The notes under the pieces are model-generated. The model saw only the letters and a program-made list of their open reading frames with translations, was not told the DNA's origin and searched no databases. The translations under genes were made by a program, and so were the position numbers. From Gammaproteobacteria bacterium (lineage in GTDB: Bacteria > Pseudomonadota > Gammaproteobacteria > SZUA-229): a DNA stretch of 5,077 bases. Shown in pieces: positions 1-5,077 of the stretch. Each line of letters starts with the position of its first letter. Positions within the stretch are counted from its first letter, which is position 1. The stretch lies in NCBI GenBank assembly GCA_024278435.1, contig JAJRTD010000061.1:1-5077 (forward strand), read 5' to 3'.

Positions 1-726
1 CGGTTTTTTGGCAGGCGCAGCCTCTTCACCACGTGCCAATACGGCAGATGCGCGGCCTTCAATTACGGCATCAGCGATGCCCTGTGCATATAACTGGATT
101 GCCTTGATGGCATCATCGTTACCCGGAATAACATAATCAATACCGTCTGGTGAATGATTGGAATCAACAATACCGAATACAGGAATGCCCAGTGTATTGG
201 CTTCTTTCACTGCAATGTCTTCGTGACCGACATCGATAATAAAAACAGCATTTGGCAGACCTTTCATGTCTTTGATACCACCAAGTACTTTTTCTTTCTT
301 GTCCATCTCACGAGTCAGCATCAGCTGCTCTTTTTTGTTGAGACGGTCAAAACCACCGTTTTCCGACATTTCTTCCAGCTCTTTCAGGCGCTGGATAGAC
401 TGGCGAATGGTTTTGTAGTTGGTCAGCATGCCACCTAACCAGCGATGACTAACATAAGGCATACCGCAACGCTGGGCTTCTTCAGCGACGATTTTGCGTG
501 CTGCACGCTTGGTGCCGACAAACAGGATAGTACCGCGATCCGCAGCAATTTTGCCGATCGCATTGACTGCTTCATTATATAGAGGCAGGGTTTTTTCCAG
601 GTTGATGATATGGATCTTGTTACGGGAACCGAAAATGTACTCCGCCATTTGCGGGTTCCAGAAACGGGTTTGGTGACCAAAATGCACGCCTGCTTCAAGC
701 ATCAGACGCATAGATACGTTAGACAT
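1..726 (-). CDS. rpsB: 30S ribosomal protein S2 (3' end outside window)
   Basis: Small-subunit ribosomal protein S2, one of the last proteins to join the 30S subunit, bound near the head-body junction. The reverse strand reads 242 codons without a stop from ATG at 726-724 to the left edge, so the C-terminus is missing. The protein begins [19 protein letters not shown], the S2 N-terminal signature (residues 5-19). It continues with WNPQM (23-27), [11 protein letters not shown] (36-46), LFVGTKRAA (68-76), [10 protein letters not shown] (94-103), a charged helical segment at about 105-145, LPNAVFIID (157-165), [17 protein letters not shown] (174-190) and the IPGNDDAI motif (200-207). E. coli S2 is 241 residues, so this protein is at least slightly longer and ends in a Glu/Ala/Pro/Lys-rich tail still open at the edge. 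The start is fixed by the family alignment and by a GGAG Shine-Dalgarno seven bases upstream. tsf, encoding EF-Ts, usually follows rpsB but lies outside the window. Confidence 0.98.
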   Translation of the reverse strand, partial: MSNVSMRLMLEAGVHFGHQTRFWNPQMAEYIFGSRNKIHIINLEKTLPLYNEAVNAIGKIAADRGTILFVGTKRAARKIVAEEAQRCGMPYVSHRWLGGMLTNYKTIRQSIQRLKELEEMSENGGFDRLNKKEQLMLTREMDKKEKVLGGIKDMKGLPNAVFIIDVGHEDIAVKEANTLGIPVFGIVDSNHSPDGIDYVIPGNDDAIKAIQLYAQGIADAVIEGRASAVLARGEEAAPAKKP

Positions 727-733
727 AAGTTTT

Positions 734-737
734 CTCC
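734..737 (-). promoter_or_regulatory. rpsB ribosome binding site
   Basis: On the minus strand GGAG (within AGTGGAGA, 733-740) lies seven bases before the rpsB ATG, a standard Shine-Dalgarno placement that supports the chosen start. A second, stronger-looking GGAGG sits further upstream at 751-755 but is not followed by a start codon at a usable distance. It is more likely part of the leader structure than a working site. Confidence 0.85.
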
Positions 738-906
738 ACTGAGGGTTAAGCCTCCACACACCCCATGTAAAAACTGATTAAACGATGCATTTTCAGTAAC
801 AAAAGCCGCTTAATTCAGCACCCGATTACATGTGCCGGTATATGTGAGTATTTAAATAAGATATAGTTAGGCCTGTTACACAGATGGCGGCTATATCGCG
901 TGTTTT

Positions 907-925
907 CACTAAGCTTTTCTTAGTG
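907..925 (-). other. Perfect inverted repeat at the 5' end of the rpsB leader
   Basis: CACTAAG and CTTAGTG form a perfect 7-bp stem with a 5-nt loop, beginning within a base or two of the inferred rpsB transcription start. No T-run follows it on either strand, so it does not look like an intrinsic terminator. A hairpin at the extreme 5' end of an mRNA can protect it from 5'-end-dependent decay, and it may also form the first helix of the S2 leader. Both roles are inference. Confidence 0.5.
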
Positions 926-932
926 CGGGCGC

Positions 933-961
933 TTTATACCATAGAATATAAAAATAAACAA
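933..961 (-). promoter_or_regulatory. rpsB promoter, extended -10 with GC-rich discriminator
   Basis: Reading the minus strand, a -35-like TTGTTT (961-956) is followed by a 17-bp spacer and TATAAA (938-933). A TG one base upstream of the hexamer (941-940) makes an extended -10. The next bases are GCGCCCGC (932-925), a GC-rich discriminator of the kind found at stringently controlled rRNA and ribosomal-protein promoters, where ppGpp and DksA reduce initiation. The weak -35 (three of six consensus bases) fits reliance on the extended -10. Transcription would start near 926-924, giving a leader of about 200 nt. The start point is inferred from spacing. Confidence 0.72.
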
Positions 962-1027
962 CGGAAAATTAACCCGCCACCAACCGGGAAGGCGCAATAA
1001 CCAATTGATTTTAAAGAACAAATACTC
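962..1027 (+). other. Region upstream of map, no clear promoter or Shine-Dalgarno
   Basis: This is the map-proximal part of the spacer. An in-frame TAA at 998-1000 bounds the map reading frame upstream of its ATG. The bases before the ATG (TAAAGAACAAATACTC) are A-rich and hold no GGAG-like match. CCCG and CGGG (973-976 and 985-988) could form a short stem. I see no good -35/-10 pair for map. The best -10-like hexamer is TAGAAT at 942-947, with no convincing -35, and it would lie inside the rpsB promoter on the opposite strand. Confidence 0.4.
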
Positions 1028-1795
1028 ATGGCAATAATAATTAAAAATTCACAGGAAATTGAAAAAATGCGTGTCGCCGGCCGTCTTGCCGGAGAGGTGC
1101 TGCAAATGATACGGCCGTACGTAAAAGCCGGCATTACCACCAATGAACTGGACAAAATATGCCACGACTATATTGTTGATGTGCAAAAAGCGGTTCCTGC
1201 GCCACTGAATTATCACGGTTTCCCGAAATCCATCTGCACTTCGGTCAATCACCAGATCTGCCATGGCATCCCCAGCGAGAAAAAGCTGAAAAAAGGTGAC
1301 ATCATTAATATCGATATCACCGTCATCAAGGACGGCTACCACGGCGACACCAGCAAGATGTTTTTTATCGGCGAACCGCCGGTGCGCGCCAAACGCGTCA
1401 GCCAGGTTTCCCATGAATGCCTGATACTGGGTATTGAGCAGGTGAAGCCCGGCGCCCACCTCGGTGATATCGGCCACGTCATCCAGAAGCATGCCGAATC
1501 AAATAACTGCTCGGTAGTCAGGGAATACTGCGGCCATGGTATCGGCAAGGGTTTTCATGAAGAGCCCCAGGTACTGCATTACGGAAAGGCCGGCACCGGC
1601 ACCAAGCTGGAGCCGGGCATGATTTTCACCATTGAGCCGATGATTAACGCCGGCAAGCGCCATGTCAAACTGCTGAATGACAACTGGACCGTGGTAACCA
1701 AGGACCACAGCCCTTCCGCCCAGTGGGAACACACCATACTGGTCACCGAAGACGGCCACGAGGTGTTAACTCGCTGCGAAGGCGATGAGATATAG
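1028..1795 (+). CDS. map: Type I methionine aminopeptidase
   Basis: Cytoplasmic metalloenzyme that removes the initiator methionine from nascent proteins whose second residue is small, after deformylation. The 255-residue product aligns with E. coli MetAP (264 residues) from its first residue, so the ATG at 1028 is right although its Shine-Dalgarno is poor. The pita-bread fold motifs are complete: the IEKMRVAGRLAGEVL opening (11-25), YHGFPKS (62-68), the active-site histidine in CHGIP (H79), and the five metal ligands D96 (NIDIT), D107 (HGDTS), H170 (YCGHGIG), E203 (FTIEPM) and E234 (QWEHT). These correspond to E. coli D97, D108, H171, E204 and E235, offset by one residue after a single deletion near residue 90. 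There is no N-terminal zinc-finger extension, as expected for a bacterial type Ia enzyme. The C-terminus is about nine residues shorter than in E. coli. It is divergent from rpsB and is probably the first gene of a unit with glnD. Confidence 0.97.
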   Translation: MAIIIKNSQEIEKMRVAGRLAGEVLQMIRPYVKAGITTNELDKICHDYIVDVQKAVPAPLNYHGFPKSICTSVNHQICHGIPSEKKLKKGDIINIDITVIKDGYHGDTSKMFFIGEPPVRAKRVSQVSHECLILGIEQVKPGAHLGDIGHVIQKHAESNNCSVVREYCGHGIGKGFHEEPQVLHYGKAGTGTKLEPGMIFTIEPMINAGKRHVKLLNDNWTVVTKDHSPSAQWEHTILVTEDGHEVLTRCEGDEI

Positions 1796-1815
1796 GGTGA
1801 GAGACAGGTTTCACC
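1796..1815 (+). other. Hairpin immediately after the map stop codon
   Basis: GGTGAGA (1796-1802) can pair with TTTCACC (1809-1815), giving 7 bp with one G-U wobble around a 6-nt loop, starting at the base after the TAG. No T-run follows, so it is not a standard intrinsic terminator. It may be an mRNA processing or stability element between map and glnD, or chance. The rest of the 69-nt gap is A-rich with no recognisable promoter. Confidence 0.3.
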
Positions 1816-1864
1816 ATCACGATATGCAGCAAACAGCAACTCAACCGCACAATAAAAATAAAAC

Positions 1865-4576
1865 ATGATACAAAAAGCCAGAGATACTGCAATTCAGGCA
1901 GTCAAACCACTGCTCGATTTCGATGCCCTGCGCCAGCAGTTAAAAACATGTTCCTCCGGGCTGCCGGCTGAACTGATCAAGCCACTGAAAGAAGCCGTCA
2001 TCAAGACCGATGAAGGCCTGAAGGCCCTGTATCAGGGCGGCAGTGATGTAAACAATATCGTCTATGGCCGCGCCTACCTCACCGACCAGCTGATTGATAC
2101 CATCTATCAGCTTATGTTCGCCGAGGTTGACCAGGAAATCGCACTGGTCGCCGTCGGCGGTTACGGGCGCGGTGAACTTCACCCCAAGTCCGACATCGAC
2201 CTGATGATGCTGCTGGAAGAGGAAGAAAGCGCCACCACAAAAGCGGTGCTGGAGCAATTCCTGATGCTGCTGTGGGACATCAAACTGGAAATCGGCCACA
2301 GCGTGCGTACCGTGAGCGAATGTATAGAAGAGTCGGCCAGGGATATTACTGTGGCGACCAACATCATGGAAGCACGCTTGCTGGCCGGCAGCCAGCGCCT
2401 GTTCGACGAGATGAAACAGAAGACCAATGCGCCGAATATCTGGGACTCCAAATCATTCTTCCAGGCAAAACTGGACGAGCAGATCCAGCGCAACGGCAAG
2501 TTCAACGACACCGCCTATAACCTCGAACCCAATATAAAAGAAAGTCACGGCGGCCTGCGCGACATCCAGATGATCGGCTGGGTGGCCAAACGCCATTTCA
2601 ATGCCAACAGCCTATCCGACCTGGTAAAAGAGGGATTTCTGCTGGAAGACGAGCTCAACACCCTGCTCACCGGCCAGCACCTGCTATGGCGTATTCGCTG
2701 CAGCCTGCATTATCTCGCCGGTCGCCGGGAAGACCGCCTGCTGTTCGATTACCAGCGTGACCTGGCACAGGAATTCGGCTTCGAGGATGACAAGGAGAAT
2801 CCCCGTAACGAATCCATCGAACAGTTCATGCAGCAGTATTACCGCACCGTTATCGAACTGGAGCGCCTCAACGAGATGCTGCTGCAGCATTTCCGCGAAG
2901 CCATTATCTATGCCGACATCGATACCGAGGCCGAGATGATCAACAACAGCTTCCAGGTGAGAAACGGCTACATCGAGACCACCTCGACCAACGTCTTCAA
3001 GGACAACCCCTGCGCCATCCTGGAGATGTTTCTGATGCTGCAGGATTACCCGGACATCAAGGGTGTGCGTGCCGCCACCATCCGCCAGATAAGGCAGTAC
3101 AAATCACTGATCGATGATTCGGTGAGGCAGTCGCCACGGGCGCACGAACTGTTCATCCGCATTATCACCGGCTCGCGCGGTGTTACCCACGAACTGCGGC
3201 GCATGAACCGCTATGGCATACTCGCTGCCTATATCCCGGCCTTCGACTCCATTGTCGGCCGCATGCAGTATGACCTGTTTCATGCCTATACCGTCGACCA
3301 GCATACGCTGTTCGTTATCCGCAACATGCGCCGCCTGTCGGTACCGGATTACTGCCACGAATTTCCGTTGGCCAGCGGTGTCTTCCAGCACCTGAAAAAT
3401 CCTGGGGTGCTGTACCTCGCCGGCCTGTTTCACGATATTGCAAAAGGCCGCAACGGCGACCATTCCATCCTCGGTGCAGAAGATGCCAGGGCTTTCTGCG
3501 ACCAGCACGGGTTGCCGGAGACAGACAGCAAGCTTGTCAGCTGGCTGGTAAAAAGCCACCTGGTAATGTCGATGACGGCGCAACGCAAGGACCTGAGCGA
3601 CCCGGATGTGATCAGCACCTTTGCTACTTTTGTCGAAACCATCGAGCGCCTGGACTACCTCTACCTGCTCACTGTCTGCGACATCCGCGCTACCAACCCG
3701 AAACAGTGGAATGACTGGAAGGACAAACTGCTGGGCGAGCTGTATAACAAGACCGCCGCACTGATCAATAAAGGCCTGGACCAGCAGGGTGACAAAGAAA
3801 GCAACATCTCCGAGATACAGACCGCCAGCCTGCGTAAACTGGAACTGATGGGCATCGACTCCCATCAGGCACATGACCTGTGGCAGACCTTCAGCAGCGA
3901 TTATTTCCAGAGCCATACCTATGGCCAGATCACCTGGCACACCGCCCTCATTCTCGAAGCCAGAAACAGGGCAGGCAACAAAGACGGCACACTTGATAAA
4001 CCGCTGATACAGACCCGGGTACATGAATCCAGCAACAGTATCCAGCTGGTGGTCTATATGAAAGACCGTGATCATATATTCTATGACGTGGTCACCGTAC
4101 TGAACCGCTGCAACGTTGCCATCGTCAACGCGCAAATCCTCAACGCCAGTGACGGCAATGCCCTGCAGACCTACCGGCTGGCACCGGAAAACGCCGACAG
4201 CAGTGAGATGTCCTTTATCGCACAAGATATCGTCGAACAGTTGCAGGAACGTCTGGACAATGAAAATGAAACCACCACCGCAACCATGAGTGGCAGCAGC
4301 AAACATAAATATTTTTCATCACCCACCGAAATCCGCTTCAAAGATCAGGAAGAAAACAATACCACCCTGATCAGCATCGAGACTATCGACCGCAGCGGCG
4401 TTTTGCAGAACATATCCAAAACCTTTATCGACTGCGATATCCGCCTGCTGAATGCGCGGATTACCACCGCCGGCGAGAAAGTCATCGACCACTTCACCAT
4501 CAGCACCAGTGATGACAGGATGCTTTCAAAATCACAAAAACAAACATTACAGCAACAGTTAAAAGAAATATTGTAA
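1865..4576 (+). CDS. glnD: Bifunctional PII uridylyltransferase / uridylyl-removing enzyme
   Basis: Cytoplasmic sensor of glutamine. At low glutamine it uridylylates PII proteins (GlnB/GlnK), and at high glutamine it removes the UMP, setting glutamine synthetase adenylylation and NtrBC output. At 903 residues it is close to E. coli GlnD (890) and complete. Domains in order: an N-terminal stretch of low conservation (1-64); the nucleotidyltransferase domain with GGYGRGELHPKSDID (98-112) carrying catalytic D110 and D112, then GHSVRT (144-149), TVATN (162-166) and YNLEPNIKESHGGLRDIQ (218-235); the helical UTase-associated domain to about 345; the HD domain with H480, the FHDIAKGRNGDHS motif (H523, D524, H533), SHLVMSMTAQRKD (564-576) and CDIRATN (605-611), the likely uridylyl-removing site; and two ACT domains (about 726-800 and 834-903) that bind glutamine. 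The start is the first ATG after an in-frame TAA at 1859-1861. No Shine-Dalgarno is visible. Both activities appear intact. Confidence 0.97.
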   Translation: MIQKARDTAIQAVKPLLDFDALRQQLKTCSSGLPAELIKPLKEAVIKTDEGLKALYQGGSDVNNIVYGRAYLTDQLIDTIYQLMFAEVDQEIALVAVGGYGRGELHPKSDIDLMMLLEEEESATTKAVLEQFLMLLWDIKLEIGHSVRTVSECIEESARDITVATNIMEARLLAGSQRLFDEMKQKTNAPNIWDSKSFFQAKLDEQIQRNGKFNDTAYNLEPNIKESHGGLRDIQMIGWVAKRHFNANSLSDLVKEGFLLEDELNTLLTGQHLLWRIRCSLHYLAGRREDRLLFDYQRDLAQEFGFEDDKENPRNESIEQFMQQYYRTVIELERLNEMLLQHFREAIIYADIDTEAEMINNSFQVRNGYIETTSTNVFKDNPCAILEMFLMLQDYPDIKGVRAATIRQIRQYKSLIDDSVRQSPRAHELFIRIITGSRGVTHELRRMNRYGILAAYIPAFDSIVGRMQYDLFHAYTVDQHTLFVIRNMRRLSVPDYCHEFPLASGVFQHLKNPGVLYLAGLFHDIAKGRNGDHSILGAEDARAFCDQHGLPETDSKLVSWLVKSHLVMSMTAQRKDLSDPDVISTFATFVETIERLDYLYLLTVCDIRATNPKQWNDWKDKLLGELYNKTAALINKGLDQQGDKESNISEIQTASLRKLELMGIDSHQAHDLWQTFSSDYFQSHTYGQITWHTALILEARNRAGNKDGTLDKPLIQTRVHESSNSIQLVVYMKDRDHIFYDVVTVLNRCNVAIVNAQILNASDGNALQTYRLAPENADSSEMSFIAQDIVEQLQERLDNENETTTATMSGSSKHKYFSSPTEIRFKDQEENNTTLISIETIDRSGVLQNISKTFIDCDIRLLNARITTAGEKVIDHFTISTSDDRMLSKSQKQTLQQQLKEIL

Positions 4577-4584
4577 AAACAATT

Positions 4585-5077
4585 ATGAGCAGCACAAACC
4601 AAACAGAGAAAACACAGAGCCCGACACTGGCACTGGCAAAGCAGCTGATCAGCATCCCCTCGGTTACTCCCGAAGATCTCGGTTGCCAGATCATAATTGC
4701 CGACCGCCTGAAAAAGATCGGCTTCAAGATTGAAAACCTGCGTTACGGTGAAGTCGACAACCTGTGGGCACGGTATGGCACACAGTCGCCGCTTTTTGTT
4801 TTTGCCGGCCATACCGATGTGGTGCCAACCGGTCCGGTAGAACAATGGGGCAATGACCCGTTCGACCCGACCATCAACGGCGATGTAATGACCGGCCGCG
4901 GCAGCGCCGACATGAAGAGCAGCATCGCCGCCATGATATGTGCCTGCGAAGACTTTCTCAAGGAGGGCAAGGAAATTAACGGCTCGATCGCCTTTTTAAT
5001 CACCAGCGATGAAGAAGGCCCGGCGATTGACGGCACGGTGAAAGTCATTGAGCACCTGCAGCAGACCGGGCAAGCAA
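4585..5077 (+). CDS. dapE: Succinyl-diaminopimelate desuccinylase, N-terminal part (3' end outside window)
   Basis: Cytoplasmic di-zinc hydrolase of the M20 peptidase family. It cleaves N-succinyl-LL-2,6-diaminopimelate to LL-diaminopimelate and succinate in the succinylase branch of the lysine and meso-diaminopimelate pathway. The window holds 164 codons plus one base, against about 375 residues for E. coli DapE. Visible motifs are LAKQLISIPSVTPEDLGCQ (17-35), the metal-binding FAGHTDVVP (73-81; H76, with D78 supporting it), GRGSADMKSS (104-113) with bridging ligand D109, and LITSDEEGPAIDGT (138-151) with catalytic E143 and ligand E144. The remaining ligands and the dimerisation domain lie beyond the edge. 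The DapE-type spacing and the SDEEGPAIDGT segment favour DapE over the related ArgE. The ATG lies 8 nt after the glnD stop and gives an N-terminus about eight residues longer than E. coli's. There is no clear Shine-Dalgarno, so coupling to glnD translation is likely. Confidence 0.95.
   Translation, partial: MSSTNQTEKTQSPTLALAKQLISIPSVTPEDLGCQIIIADRLKKIGFKIENLRYGEVDNLWARYGTQSPLFVFAGHTDVVPTGPVEQWGNDPFDPTINGDVMTGRGSADMKSSIAAMICACEDFLKEGKEINGSIAFLITSDEEGPAIDGTVKVIEHLQQTGQA

Larger units (their letters stand above)
727..926 (-). promoter_or_regulatory. Structured rpsB mRNA leader, probable S2 autoregulatory (t44-type) element
   Basis: This is the roughly 200-nt 5' untranslated region expected between the inferred rpsB start point and its ATG. 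In E. coli the segment between map and rpsB was described as t44 RNA and later understood as the leader through which S2 represses rpsB-tsf. Position and architecture match here; the family assignment is by context and has not been tested against a covariance model. Visible pairings are: a perfect 7-bp stem at the very 5' end (919-925 with 907-913, 5-nt loop); a 7-bp stem 891-897 with 860-866 enclosing an inner CUGU/ACAG hairpin (880-883 with 873-876); a long-range 7-bp pairing 826-832 with 764-770 around an inner 5-bp stem (793-797 with 773-777); and near the start codon GAGG/CCUC (751-754 with 741-744) competing with GGGU/ACCC (760-763 with 743-746). Excess S2 would be expected to bind here and block translation. 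Confidence 0.6.

Noticed and set aside
435..698. An 87-codon minus-strand frame and a 94-codon plus-strand frame at 154-438
   Set aside because: Both lie within rpsB, whose own frame is continuous across 1-726 and aligns with S2 throughout.
746..790. Possible upstream ORF in the rpsB leader, [14 protein letters not shown] then stop
   Set aside because: It is 14 codons with no Shine-Dalgarno before its ATG and lies in a segment better explained as structured leader RNA. An ATGTAA at 831-826 is likewise taken as chance.
907..925. Intrinsic terminator between rpsB and map
   Set aside because: The stem is perfect but no T-run follows on either strand, and it sits at the start of the rpsB transcript rather than the end of a gene.
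934..1155. 73-codon minus-strand frame spanning the map start and the spacer
   Set aside because: It crosses the rpsB promoter and the conserved map N-terminus and has no recognisable similarity.
1049..1492. A 147-codon frame antisense to map
   Set aside because: It overlaps the conserved map sequence including metal-ligand motifs, resembles no family I know, and is best explained as a shadow of map.
3104..4306. A 400-codon open frame antisense to glnD
   Set aside because: It lies wholly inside a well-supported glnD, is in codon register with it on the opposite strand, and shows no recognisable domain. Long antisense frames are common opposite codon-biased genes.
4345..4845. 166-codon frame antisense to the glnD-dapE junction
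   Set aside because: It opposes the second ACT domain of GlnD and the start of DapE, both strongly supported by conserved motifs.
1..5077. Mobile element, CRISPR array, defence or biosynthetic gene cluster
   Set aside because: No repeat array, terminal inverted repeats, transposase or integrase motifs, or unassigned stretch large enough to hold such a system. All long coding frames are core genes.

Overview
This window looks like a chromosomal housekeeping region of a gammaproteobacterium. The proteins encoded for S2, type I methionine aminopeptidase, GlnD and DapE align by eye along their length with their Escherichia coli counterparts. A divergent map / rpsB arrangement is also the E. coli arrangement. 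I cannot name a genus. Base composition is moderate to GC-rich in map, glnD and dapE. rpsB has the U-ending codon preference of a highly expressed gene, and the 301-base divergent spacer is AT-rich. I see no tRNA, rRNA, insertion sequence, CRISPR array, phage gene or other mobile DNA.

Layout: (1) Positions 1-726, minus strand, hold rpsB (ribosomal protein S2), which runs off the left edge before its stop codon. (2) Positions 727-1027 are the spacer between rpsB and map. Reading leftward it contains an extended -10 promoter with a GC-rich discriminator. This is followed by a leader of about 200 nt with several self-complementary segments, which matches the place and kind of the S2 autoregulatory leader (the t44 element). 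(3) Positions 1028-1795, plus strand, hold map. (4) Positions 1865-4576 hold glnD, the bifunctional uridylyltransferase / uridylyl-removing enzyme that senses glutamine. (5) From 4585 to the right edge lies the 5' part of dapE, succinyl-diaminopimelate desuccinylase.

The map-glnD-dapE genes share a strand with gaps of 69 and 8 nt and no visible terminator, so they probably form one transcription unit. It joins N-terminal protein maturation, nitrogen-status signalling through PII, and the lysine/diaminopimelate pathway. In E. coli the gene after glnD is dapD, so a DAP-pathway gene keeps that position here but is a different one.

I found no candidate for a new biological system. The parts most worth a second look are the structured rpsB leader with its growth-rate-type promoter, the lack of clear Shine-Dalgarno sequences in front of map, glnD and dapE, and the glnD-dapE linkage.
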